NCBI RefSeq assembly: GCF_000406105.1
Contig: NZ_CM001974.1
Location: 1,298,902-1,333,185, forward strand
From: Dickeya chrysanthemi NCPPB 402
Lineage (GTDB): Bacteria > Pseudomonadota > Gammaproteobacteria > Enterobacterales > Enterobacteriaceae
DNA length: 34,284 nt
Direction of reading: 5' to 3'
Below are positions 17,575 to 24,896 of this stretch, piece by piece; position 1 is the stretch's first letter, and every line of letters begins with the position of its first letter. The notes below the pieces were generated by a model that was not told where the DNA came from, made no database searches, and saw only the letters and a list, made by a program, of their open reading frames with translations. The translations under genes and the position numbers were made by a program.

Positions 17575-18635
17575 GTCGTCGGCAACGGGGTGTCGCTTTG
17601 TTGATCGTGATGCTGATGCTGTCGTTGATGGTCACGATTGCGGCGTCTATTACCGAGCGCAGCGGCAAAGCGTGGCAGCGTACCAGCAATCTGTTGAATC
17701 GTACCCAGGCGCGTTGGTATGCATTAGGCGCAGAGGCGTTGATTTCCAACGTATTGCAGCGTGACGCGCAGGCCTCGCCGGAGAGTACCTTTATCGGTCA
17801 GCCCTGGTCAAAAGTGGATCACCAGATGATGGCGGACGGCACTGAAATTCGTGCTCAGGCGCTGGACGGGCAGGCATGTCTCAATCTGAACGCGTTGAGC
17901 CCGGCTAGAAAGCTGACGCCCAATAACGCATCCGGTAATAACACATCCGGTAATAACAATGCGGCTAACGGCAGTAGCGGCAACGGTAATTCGCCTCAGC
18001 CGCCCAAAGTCGGCACTTCTGAGCAAGTGCCTTATGCGGCACAGGTTTTTCGGCAGTTAATGATCGTACTGGGGGAAGACCCTAAGCAGGCGGAGCGTAT
18101 AACCGACGCCTTACGGGATTGGCTCGACGAAGATAGCGAACCGTTGATGAATGGGGCGGAGGATGACAGCTATGTCAATTTTCATCCCGGTAATCAGCGT
18201 ATGACGGACGTTACGGAATTACGGGCGGTCATGGGCATGGATGCGGCGTTGTACCGCCGGTTATTGCCTTACGTTTGCGTGTTGCCGGTGGATAAACTGG
18301 CGATTAACGTCAACACCCTGATGCCGGGCAGCGCGCCGCTATTATCGGCGTTATTTATGGGCGATATCAGTCTGGATATGGCCGAGCGTATTTTGCAACA
18401 ACGACCGCCGCAGGGATGGCGCAATCTTAATGATTTTATGGGAATGTCGGCGCTGCCGGAAAGCGGCAAAAATGGCGCTCGTCAGGTGTTGGTTATCAAG
18501 AGCGACTGGTTCTTCGCCGACATTCAGATTCGGGTGGACGACAGTGAATTCTATCAACGCAGTCTGTTTCATCGCGGTAAACAGATCGAGGTGGTACAAC
18601 GTCAGTACGGGGGATATAGGACGGTGAACCCATGA
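17571..18635 (+). CDS. outK: OutK, tip pseudopilin (GspK)
   Basis: 354 residues from a GTG that overlaps the outJ stop. The leader MSRRQRG precedes [20 protein letters not shown]. The mature protein lacks Glu5, the hallmark of GspK, which caps the pseudopilus. The large alpha domain contains [34 protein letters not shown] and [11 protein letters not shown], with acidic residues suited to calcium binding. An Asn/Ser/Gly-rich insertion lies at about residues 120-148, where the DNA shows a 15-bp near-tandem repeat (AATAACRCATCCGGT) around 17922-17951. outL starts inside the stop codon (ATGA). Confidence 0.93.
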   Translation: MSRRQRGVALLIVMLMLSLMVTIAASITERSGKAWQRTSNLLNRTQARWYALGAEALISNVLQRDAQASPESTFIGQPWSKVDHQMMADGTEIRAQALDGQACLNLNALSPARKLTPNNASGNNTSGNNNAANGSSGNGNSPQPPKVGTSEQVPYAAQVFRQLMIVLGEDPKQAERITDALRDWLDEDSEPLMNGAEDDSYVNFHPGNQRMTDVTELRAVMGMDAALYRRLLPYVCVLPVDKLAINVNTLMPGSAPLLSALFMGDISLDMAERILQQRPPQGWRNLNDFMGMSALPESGKNGARQVLVIKSDWFFADIQIRVDDSEFYQRSLFHRGKQIEVVQRQYGGYRTVNP

Positions 18636-19834
18636 GTAAGGCAGAGAATACCAGCGGTAAACAGCAACTGATTCTGCGGCTGAGCGCAGATACTTCAGAT
18701 AGCCTGGAATGGTTAATCTGGTCCGTCAGCCGCCATCAAACCCTGACGACAGGCAGCGGAACGCTGGAAAGCCTTCAGGCGGTGTTGGCGGATTATCCGG
18801 TGATATCGGCACGAGTACTGGTGCCGTCAACCGATGTGACATTTCATACCTTGTCTTTGCCGCGTCAATCACGCCGGCAATTATTACAGGCCATTCCATT
18901 CATGCTGGAAGAGCAGGTGGCGAGCGATATTGACCAACTGCATTTTGCCGTTATGGATATGCATGGGGATAACGCGACGGTGGCCGTGGTGCAGAAATCG
19001 CGATTGCGGGCATGGCTGAATCAATGCGAGACGCTGGGCGTTCCCGTAGAGACGGTGGTGCCGGATGTGATGGCATTGCCGCGAGCGGACAGCGCCTGGA
19101 GCGCCATCAGCCACCGGAATCTGTGGTTGTTTCGGCTGGATTCGGGTATCGGTATGGCGGCGGAGGAGAACTGGTATCAGTCGCTGCTGGCCGGCTTTCA
19201 GCCGCTGCCTGCCGTACACTGTTATAGCCCGGTACCCGCGTCGGCACTCACCTGGCAGCCTCAGCCGGTCACGGATTTATTGACGCTGGCGGCTCAGGTG
19301 AACTTGTCGATGAGTATGGATTTGCGGCAAGGGGAGTATGCGCCGGTGAAGCCCTGGAAACAGGCGTTGTTACCGTGGCGCAATGTGCTGATCGCGCTGT
19401 CCGCCTGGCTGTTGCTGGTGCTGGGGGAATCCGTCTGGACGCATTATCAGTGGTATCGCCAGGCGGATTACTGGCGTCAGGAGAGTGTGCGGGTGTATCG
19501 CAAGCTGTTTCCGGATGAGAAACAGGTGGTGAACCCACGCGCACAGATGCAGCGTCATTTACAGGAAGTGCGTGCCGGCGTCAGTGGTTTCGCGTTAACC
19601 GAACAGATGAACCGGCTGCAACAACTGGTTGCGCAGAATGAAGGCGTTTCGTTGCAGTCGCTGTCGTACGATCGCAGTCGTGATGAGTTGCGCCTCAGCC
19701 TGCGTGCCACCTCCTATGCGCAGATGGAACAGTTCCGCCAGCAGGCTCAGGCATATTTCCAGATCCCGCCGGGTGAAATGAAGCAGGAAAAAGATCATGT
19801 GGAAGGCCAGTTAACCTTAAGGAGTCAGCCATGA
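18632..19834 (+). CDS. outL: OutL, inner-membrane assembly platform protein (GspL)
   Basis: 400 residues. The cytoplasmic domain (residues 1 to about 240) has the actin-like fold of GspL, with LRLSADTSDSLEWLIW near the start and LPRQSRRQLLQAIPFMLEEQ; it binds OutE. One membrane helix at about residues 251-270 (VLIALSAWLLLVLGESVW) leads to a periplasmic domain with LQQLVAQNEGVSLQSLSYD that pairs with OutM. No signal peptide, as expected. It overlaps outK and outM by four bases each, so stoichiometric coupled translation is likely. Confidence 0.94.
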   Translation: MSKAENTSGKQQLILRLSADTSDSLEWLIWSVSRHQTLTTGSGTLESLQAVLADYPVISARVLVPSTDVTFHTLSLPRQSRRQLLQAIPFMLEEQVASDIDQLHFAVMDMHGDNATVAVVQKSRLRAWLNQCETLGVPVETVVPDVMALPRADSAWSAISHRNLWLFRLDSGIGMAAEENWYQSLLAGFQPLPAVHCYSPVPASALTWQPQPVTDLLTLAAQVNLSMSMDLRQGEYAPVKPWKQALLPWRNVLIALSAWLLLVLGESVWTHYQWYRQADYWRQESVRVYRKLFPDEKQVVNPRAQMQRHLQEVRAGVSGFALTEQMNRLQQLVAQNEGVSLQSLSYDRSRDELRLSLRATSYAQMEQFRQQAQAYFQIPPGEMKQEKDHVEGQLTLRSQP

Positions 19835-20319
19835 ATGAATTGCGTCGTCGCTGGCAGGTAATGAGCCAACGCGAGCGGCTAATGGCACTGGCGTGTGGCG
19901 GTCTGGTCGTGTTATGCCTGTTGTATTATCTGATCTGGGCGCCCTGGCAGGAGAGTGCGCGGCAATGGCAAATGACTGTCGAACGTGAGCGCCAGACAGT
20001 GCGGTGGATGCAACAACAGGCGCCGCGATTGCCGCCGCCGGAAGGTGCGCGGCGGCAGATAGCCGGTCGCGATATCAGCCTGACGGTATTGGTGCCGCAA
20101 AGCGCGGTCCGCTACGGCATTACCGTGTTGCGTATGCAACCGCAGGAGTCGCAGGTGTCGGTGACGCTGGCCCGTAGCGATTTCAATAATCTGCTGCACT
20201 GGCTGGCTGAACTGGAGCAGAAAAACGGCGTCATCACCCAAGGGATAGATGTGACGGCCGTTCCCAACAGCCCTGGTATCGTAGAAGTCACCCGCCTGTC
20301 TCTGGAACGGGTGCTGTAA
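19831..20319 (+). CDS. outM: OutM, inner-membrane assembly platform protein (GspM)
   Basis: 162 residues. A short cytoplasmic N-terminus is followed by one membrane helix near residues 16-36 (ERLMALACGGLVVLCLLYYL). The ferredoxin-like periplasmic domain carries ISLTVLVPQSAVRYGITVLR and LLHWLAELEQKNGVITQGI, the family pattern. OutM dimerises and stabilises OutL. It is the last gene of the closely packed run; AAGGAG before its ATG lies in the end of outL. No outN follows, which agrees with what is known of Dickeya as against Pectobacterium. Confidence 0.93.
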   Translation: MNELRRRWQVMSQRERLMALACGGLVVLCLLYYLIWAPWQESARQWQMTVERERQTVRWMQQQAPRLPPPEGARRQIAGRDISLTVLVPQSAVRYGITVLRMQPQESQVSVTLARSDFNNLLHWLAELEQKNGVITQGIDVTAVPNSPGIVEVTRLSLERVL

Positions 20320-20346
20320 TCGGCGCAATGGCTGTCCTGCCGGATA

Positions 20347-20469
20347 TCAGGCAGGCGCATCGCGTAGCGCGAAGCCGTCATCGATAATCAGCCAGTCTGC
20401 GCGCTGGCGCGCAAAAAACGACGCCCGTTGCCTGCCTGTCTGGCAGGGGCGAATATATTGTGTCAGCAT
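20347..20469 (-). CDS. Possible 40-residue protein in the outM-outO gap
   Basis: An ATG at 20469 on the minus strand opens a frame of 40 codons ending at TGA (20349-20347). It starts MLTQYIRPCQTGRQRASFFA and ends ADWLIIDDGFALRDAPA. The composition is protein-like rather than random, and the frame sits almost entirely in the 184-bp gap between outM and outO, antisense to the presumed read-through transcript. Against it: no clear ribosome-binding site and no family I recognise. It might also be a remnant of a displaced gene. Confidence 0.25.
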   Translation of the reverse strand: MLTQYIRPCQTGRQRASFFARQRADWLIIDDGFALRDAPA

Positions 20470-20503
20470 ACCGGGTCATCAGGGATCGGAATGGGAGAAC
20501 GAC

Positions 20504-21355
20504 ATGGATCTGATCGCCTTTGCCAACACATTCCCGCGTGTCTGGCTGCTCGCACTGTTGTTGCTGGGCCTGATTATCGGCAGTTTTCTCAACGTGGTGA
20601 TTTATCGGCTGCCGCTCATGCTGGAGCGGAGTTGGCGGCAGGAGGCACGTTTTCACCTTGGTCTACCGGCTGGCAGGCCGCTTGCTCGTTATGATCTTTG
20701 CTGGCCGCCTTCTTCCTGTCCCCATTGCCATCAGCGACTGCGTATGCGCGACAACATTCCGTTGCTGAGCTGGATATGGCTGCGTGGGCGGGCGCATTGT
20801 TGTGGCGGCGCGGTGTCATGGCGTTATCCGCTAATTGAATTGCTGTCCGGGTTATCGTTTCTGCTGGCCGGCTTACTCTGGCAACCGGGGTTGGCGTTGC
20901 TGGGGGCATTGTTGTGTTTTGGCATATTGCTGGCGCTGGCGGCGATTGACGCCCGAACACAGTTACTGCCCGATGTGATGACATTACCGCTACTATGGGG
21001 CGGGTTATTGTTTAACCTGGCGGATACCTTTGTGCCGCTTGAACAAGCTGTTGTTGGTGCCGTGGCCGGTTATCTGTCGCTGTGGCTGATTTACTGGGCA
21101 TTTCGTCTGCTGAGCGGACGCGAAGCGCTGGGACATGGCGATTTTAAACTATTGGCGGCGCTGGGAGCCTGGCTGGGCTGGCAGGCGCTGCCCAATCTGG
21201 TGTTGATTGCCTCGCTGACCGGTCTGACGGCGACGTTATTGTGGCGGCGGATACACCGCCTCAGCATGCAGCAACCGCTGGCGTTTGGCCCCTGGCTGGC
21301 GGTGAGTGGCGCGATGGGTCTGGTGCTGAATGTGCTGGGCGGCTGGAGCCATTGA
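20504..21355 (+). CDS. outO: OutO, prepilin peptidase / N-methyltransferase (GspO)
   Basis: 283 residues with about eight membrane helices. The aspartic protease pair is intact: Asp149 in AAIDARTQLLPD and Asp213 in GHGDFKLLAALGAW, the same numbers as in Pseudomonas PilD. It cuts the leaders of OutG, H, I, J and K and methylates the new N-terminus. The N-terminal cytoplasmic loop normally has four zinc-binding cysteines, CX2C then CX2C (72, 75, 97, 100 in PilD). Here Cys72, Cys75 and Cys100 are present but residue 97 is Ala and an extra Cys is at 99. GGGAGAAC-like sequence precedes the ATG. It probably belongs to the outC operon. Confidence 0.94.
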   Translation: MDLIAFANTFPRVWLLALLLLGLIIGSFLNVVIYRLPLMLERSWRQEARFHLGLPAGRPLARYDLCWPPSSCPHCHQRLRMRDNIPLLSWIWLRGRAHCCGGAVSWRYPLIELLSGLSFLLAGLLWQPGLALLGALLCFGILLALAAIDARTQLLPDVMTLPLLWGGLLFNLADTFVPLEQAVVGAVAGYLSLWLIYWAFRLLSGREALGHGDFKLLAALGAWLGWQALPNLVLIASLTGLTATLLWRRIHRLSMQQPLAFGPWLAVSGAMGLVLNVLGGWSH

Positions 21356-21491
21356 ACGGGTGATGTTCGGTGTGCGCCGCCTGATTACCGGGGCGGATCG
21401 TTATGCTAAACGGCACACCCTCGCATTCACAGCTTCGTGAGTTGTTGATTATTGTGACCGGCTTTTTGCTATAACTTGCTATAAAAAAGAA

Positions 21492-21521
21492 ACAGGCTGG
21501 CAAGAAGGGCTGCCAGCCTGT
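21492..21521 (-). terminator. Rho-independent terminator for the leftward small gene, possibly also outO
   Basis: A perfect 11-bp stem, ACAGGCTGGCA/TGCCAGCCTGT, with an 8-nt loop. On the minus strand it is followed at once by TTCTTTTTTAT, a good T tract, so it terminates leftward transcription. On the plus strand, 137 bp after outO, it has only a weak T run. Confidence 0.8.
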
Positions 21522-21565
21522 CGTTTATTCGCCTTTCGTGTACTGATAATTATTTTTTGTTGTTG

Positions 21566-21590
21566 CTTCGGCAGGAGCCTTCTGCCGAAG
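21566..21590. other. Hairpin between small gene and its terminator
   Basis: A perfect 9-bp stem CTTCGGCAG/CTGCCGAAG with a 7-nt loop, 24 bp downstream of the small membrane gene's stop. Without a T tract it may stabilise the short mRNA or be part of a small RNA ending at 21492. Confidence 0.5.
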
Positions 21591-21613
21591 TGGATGAGGA
21601 AACACCGTCAGGG

Positions 21614-21688
21614 TTATTCCAGCATCAGTAAAAAAGTGCCTACCCACAAAAACAGAATGAATGAAACGCCCATGAATAAGTACTTCAC
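21614..21688 (-). CDS. 24-residue single-helix membrane protein
   Basis: A GTG at 21688 has GGAGAG six bases upstream (21695-21700), the best-placed ribosome-binding site for any small frame here. The product, MKYLFMGVSFILFLWVGTFL plus LMLE, is one hydrophobic helix with a positive N-terminus, like the very short membrane proteins (CydX, KdpF, AcrZ type) that sit beside larger complexes. I do not recognise which. The gene stands alone with its own promoter-like sequence upstream, and a hairpin and strong terminator downstream, so it is an expressed unit and not a chance frame. Confidence 0.65.
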   Translation of the reverse strand: MKYLFMGVSFILFLWVGTFLLMLE

Positions 21689-21814
21689 TGATTTCTCTCC
21701 AGCAATATCACGCCAGCAATGATTCCGATTGTGCGTTAACTTTCAGGAAGCGCCGGTGTTCGGGCGGTTCCCCAGTCACTGCTGCAGATGCAGGCAGATG
21801 ATGGAATCGGCGCT

Positions 21815-21844
21815 AATCTACGCCGGGTCAGGGACGAAGTTCAA
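21815..21844 (-). promoter_or_regulatory. Candidate promoter of the 24-residue gene
   Basis: On the minus strand TTGAAC (21844-21839), an 18-bp spacer and TAGATT (21820-21815). A start near 21808 would give a leader of about 120 nt that is rich in short self-complementary segments. Confidence 0.4.
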
Positions 21845-21942
21845 GGGGGATAACGTTAAATTCGGTGGGAATAGCATTAAAAAGCATTGACGACCAGACG
21901 AAAAGCCATGCTTTACCAGACTTGGGAGCAGCGGATCAGATT

Positions 21943-22176
21943 ATGCAGACAAATACCACTTTTGAGCAGTTGTGCCGGCGTCTTGATCAGGCACAGGTGC
22001 GTTATCGGGTAGTGCATCACGACAGCGCCGGACGTTCGGAGGAGGTTGCCCGTATACGCGGCACCGAACTGGCATTCAATGCCGGTTCGTTAACGTGCTC
22101 GATGATTCTTAATACCGAGGATTATCGGCGTATCGCCTGTCCTCAGGAACTGCCGTTTTCCCGGTCTACTGCATGA
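21943..22176 (+). pseudogene. YeaK/YbaK-type aminoacyl-tRNA deacylase gene with in-frame internal deletion
   Basis: 77 residues from the ATG at 21943. The first 41, with YRVVHHDSAGRSEEVARIRG, match the N-terminal part of YeaK-like trans-editing deacylases. The rest, AFNAGSLTCSMILNTEDYRR plus IACPQELPFSRSTA, matches their very C-terminus. As I recall E. coli YeaK (167 residues), the roughly 85 residues between RGT and AFNAG are missing, including most of the deacylase core. The junction is near 22064-22072 and stays in frame, so the deletion looks clean and recent. The product is unlikely to hydrolyse mischarged tRNA. The family assignment is firm; deletion size rests on memory of the homologue. 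Confidence 0.75.
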
Positions 22177-22418
22177 ATCAGCATATTATTCTGTAGCAAC
22201 TGCAAGACATAAAAAGAAAAAAAGACTTTCTCCGGTAAGACAGGAAGTAATATAAATTGCTGTACTGAATCAGGATACAAATGAGGAATCCCGTGGTAGG
22301 CTGTAAGCCGGTACTGATATTGTTATCAGATTGTAATGGAAAGGGTGTAAGGGTGGCGATGTCGTTGAGGCTGTCCGCACAACTCTGACAGACAATCAAC
22401 AGGGAGACACAGAACCTG

Positions 22419-22994
22419 ATGCAGACAACAGAAGTAGACCAGCGCCTGATAGACATCGATTCGCGACTGACGATGGTGCTGGTGCCGGGATTGCGCGACA
22501 GTGACGAAGACCACTGGCAGAGCTACTGGGAACGTCGATTTCCGTTCTGGCGGCGTATCCGTCAGAAAGAGTGGTATCAGGCGGATTTGGATCGCTGGGT
22601 TCTGGCGATCCGTCGTGAACTGGCGACGTGCGAGCGTCCGGCCGTGCTGATTGGCCACAGCTTTGGGGCGCTGGCTGCCTGCCATGTTGTTCAGCAGGGT
22701 ATGGAAGGTATCGCCGGCGTGATGCTGGTGGCGCCGGCAGAGCCGATGCGTTTTGAGATTGAAGACCGCATTCGGGCTGAACGGTTGGCCGTGCCGAGCC
22801 TGGCGTTTGCCAGTCACAACGATCCATTGATGACCTTTTCCCGTGCCGAATACTGGGCGCAAGCCTGGGGCAGCGATCTGGTGGATGTGGGGGAAGGCGG
22901 GCACATCAACGCAGAAGCCGGGTTTGGTAAATGGGAGTATGGCCTGCAAAGGCTGGCGGCGTTTGGTGAACAACTATTGCCTGCCGTTACCTGA
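22419..22994 (+). CDS. RBBP9/YdeN-type serine hydrolase
   Basis: 191 residues, the usual size of this alpha/beta hydrolase family. After TMVLVPGLRDSDEDHWQSYW comes the nucleophile elbow GHSFGALAA with the catalytic Ser. The acid is in SHNDPLM and the histidine in GEGGHINAEAGFGKW, a family hallmark. Natural substrates of bacterial members are mostly unknown; small esters are likely. AGGGAGA lies 11 nt before the ATG. The gene stands alone between the broken deacylase gene and the reductase. Its last 16 bp are repeated just after the stop. Confidence 0.85.
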   Translation: MQTTEVDQRLIDIDSRLTMVLVPGLRDSDEDHWQSYWERRFPFWRRIRQKEWYQADLDRWVLAIRRELATCERPAVLIGHSFGALAACHVVQQGMEGIAGVMLVAPAEPMRFEIEDRIRAERLAVPSLAFASHNDPLMTFSRAEYWAQAWGSDLVDVGEGGHINAEAGFGKWEYGLQRLAAFGEQLLPAVT

Positions 22995-23014
22995 TATCGC
23001 CTGCCGTTACCTGA
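22979..23014 (+). repeat. 16-bp direct repeat across the hydrolase stop codon
   Basis: GCCTGCCGTTACCTGA occurs at 22979-22994 and again at 22999-23014, period 20 bp. The first copy encodes the last residues and TGA of the hydrolase. It looks like a small tandem duplication of the gene end. Confidence 0.85.
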
Positions 23015-23136
23015 ACCGGATTGTTTACCAACCTGTATGGCTTCGCGCGCGACCGCGGCAACATCGGCTATGTTCCGTCCGGGCTTAATATGCGTGTAAG
23101 AATGCGCGTACGATAGTGTCACACTCTGTGAGCATT

Positions 23137-23160
23137 TACCCTGTAACGTTACTCAGGGTA
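23137..23160. promoter_or_regulatory. Inverted repeat upstream of the reductase, candidate operator
   Basis: TACCCTG (23137-23143) and CAGGGTA (23154-23160) form a perfect inverted repeat, and a 10-bp palindrome GTAACGTTAC (23143-23152) fills the centre. It lies 185 bp before the reductase start in a 351-bp gene-free region (22995-23345). A TetR- or LysR-type regulator site is plausible; no regulator gene is adjacent. Confidence 0.5.
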
Positions 23161-23345
23161 TATAACCTGATACGTCGTCATAAGCACCAAATGATATGGC
23201 GACCGTCCCTTCAATGATGTTATATCCGTTGCGTTAACTCATCGCTGATACAACCTGCTATCACATTGCCGTTTGCTGGTAAGCCGCGGCGATGGATGTG
23301 TTCTTTGTTCACCGGTATCGATAATTAATAAAAAAGGAAAATGCT

Positions 23346-24404
23346 ATGTCAGGTTTGTTTGATCCCATTCAGATTGGCGCCATCAAGGCGGAAAACCGTA
23401 TCGTCATGGCGCCGCTCACCCGTATGCGTGCTTTCGACCAGCGGATCCCCGGTGCACTGTCGCAGGAATACTATGTCCAGCGTGCCAGTGCCGGGATGAT
23501 CCTGACAGAGGCTACCGCCGTCACGCCACAGGGCGTTGGTTATCCGAATACGCCGGGGATCTGGTCGGATGAACAGATTGAAGGCTGGAGCCGCATTAAT
23601 GCAGCGGTACACGCGGCAGGCGGTAAAATGGTGTTGCAGATGTGGCACGTGGGGCGTATTTCCGACCCGGTCTATCTGGAGGGTGAGTTGCCGGTCGCGC
23701 CCAGTGCTATCGCGGCGGAAGGTCATGTGGCGACGATTCGCCCGTACAAGTCCTATGTGGTGCCGCGTGCACTGGAAACGGATGAAGTCTCCGGTATTGT
23801 CGAAGACTTTCGTCAGGCGGCGGAAAACGCCAAACGCGCCGGTTTTGACGGGGTGGAAATCCATGCCGCCAACGGCTACCTGTTCGATCAGTTCCTGCAT
23901 GATGGTTCCAACCAGCGTACCGACCAGTACGGCGGTTCCATCGCCAATCGGGTGCGCTTTCTGCTGGAGACGGTGGACGCAGTGCTGACCGTCTGGCCGG
24001 CGGATCGGGTTGGCGTGCACCTGAATACCATGTCCAATTCACACTCCATGCAGGATTCCGATCCGCAGGCGTTATTCGGTTATGTGGCTGAACAACTGAA
24101 CGATCGCAAACTGGCGTTCATCTTTGTACGCGAAGCGCTGGATACGCCGCAGCGTATTCTGCCGCTGATTCGCAAACAGTTCAGTGGCGTGGTGATCGCC
24201 AACGATGGCCTGACCCGTGACGCCGCGGAGCAACTGTTGGCGGACGGCGAGGCGGACGCCGTGTCGTTTGGGCGCATCTACATTTCCAACCCGGATCTGG
24301 TTGAGCGCTTGCGTCGTGGTGCGCCGCTCAACGAGCTGAACAGCAACACGATTTATGGACCGGGCGCGGAAGGTTATACCGATTACCCGGTGTTGGCGGA
24401 GTAA
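23346..24404 (+). CDS. Old Yellow Enzyme-type ene-reductase (NemA family)
   Basis: 352 residues, a one-domain FMN TIM barrel. Seen in order: APLTRMRA, LQMWHVGRIS, the substrate-binding H-x-x-N pair in EIHAANGYLFDQFLHDGSN with TDQYGGS, and the C-terminal SFGRIYISNPDLVERLRRGA and GAEGYTDYP. Such enzymes use NAD(P)H to reduce activated C=C bonds, N-ethylmaleimide or nitro compounds, and in plant-associated bacteria may detoxify electrophiles. One oddity: the strand that is IGIRVSP in NemA reads VGVHLNT here, replacing with His225 an Arg thought to contact FMN. AAGGA precedes the ATG. It converges on the chrysobactin-side thioesterase with a shared terminator. Confidence 0.88.
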   Translation: MSGLFDPIQIGAIKAENRIVMAPLTRMRAFDQRIPGALSQEYYVQRASAGMILTEATAVTPQGVGYPNTPGIWSDEQIEGWSRINAAVHAAGGKMVLQMWHVGRISDPVYLEGELPVAPSAIAAEGHVATIRPYKSYVVPRALETDEVSGIVEDFRQAAENAKRAGFDGVEIHAANGYLFDQFLHDGSNQRTDQYGGSIANRVRFLLETVDAVLTVWPADRVGVHLNTMSNSHSMQDSDPQALFGYVAEQLNDRKLAFIFVREALDTPQRILPLIRKQFSGVVIANDGLTRDAAEQLLADGEADAVSFGRIYISNPDLVERLRRGAPLNELNSNTIYGPGAEGYTDYPVLAE

Positions 24405-24412
24405 AACCAACG

Positions 24413-24431
24413 AGGAGGCCATCGGCCTCCT
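24413..24431. terminator. Bidirectional terminator
   Basis: A perfect 8-bp GC-rich stem, AGGAGGCC/GGCCTCCT, with a 3-nt loop lies between the convergent reductase and thioesterase stops. It is followed by TTTGTC on the plus strand and precedes GTTTT on the minus strand. Confidence 0.75.
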
Positions 24432-24440
24432 TTGTCATCT

Positions 24441-24857
24441 TTACGGCTGAATCACCGCGGTGGTCAGCCGGGCGATACAGCAGCGCCGTTGGCGTTCGTC
24501 CAGAATCTCTATCTGCCAGACTTGCGTCTGGCGGCCCAGATGCAGCGGCTGGCAGATTCCCCGCACCTCTCCCTGTGCAACCGCCCGCAGGTGGCTGGCG
24601 TTAATCTCCACACCCACCACGCTGGCACCCGGTTCGGTGCACAGCCAACCCGCTACTGAACCGAGCGATTCCGCCAGCACCACCGAGGCGCCGCCGTGCA
24701 GCAGGCCGAACGGCTGCCGGGTGCGGGCATCTACCGGCAGGACTGCTTCCAGGCTGTTGTCTGTCATATGGGTAAAGCGAATCCCCAGGTGAGACAACAT
24801 GCAGTCGTCACTCATCTGATTGAGCATGTCCAGCGTGGTAACGCGTTTCCAGATCAT
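24441..24857 (-). CDS. EntH-type hotdog thioesterase of the chrysobactin operon
   Basis: 138 residues. The ATG at 24857 has GGAG 8 nt upstream; a GTG two codons earlier is too close to it. The hotdog fold shows [20 protein letters not shown], with the catalytic acid in AES, and [20 protein letters not shown], nearly as in E. coli EntH, starting MIWKR in both. EntH clears wrongly loaded aryl groups from the carrier domain of EntB; by analogy this protein would proofread the carrier domain of CbsB. It is the last gene of the fct-cbsCEBA run, 39 bp after cbsA. Confidence 0.88.
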   Translation of the reverse strand: MIWKRVTTLDMLNQMSDDCMLSHLGIRFTHMTDNSLEAVLPVDARTRQPFGLLHGGASVVLAESLGSVAGWLCTEPGASVVGVEINASHLRAVAQGEVRGICQPLHLGRQTQVWQIEILDERQRRCCIARLTTAVIQP

Positions 24858-24896
24858 GTGCACTTCTCCATGAAAAACGGATGTCGGCGTATGGCG

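Noticed and set aside
22178..22456. Leftward 92-codon frame upstream of the hydrolase
   Set aside because: It overlaps the hydrolase start and ribosome-binding site, has no start signal and a random composition.
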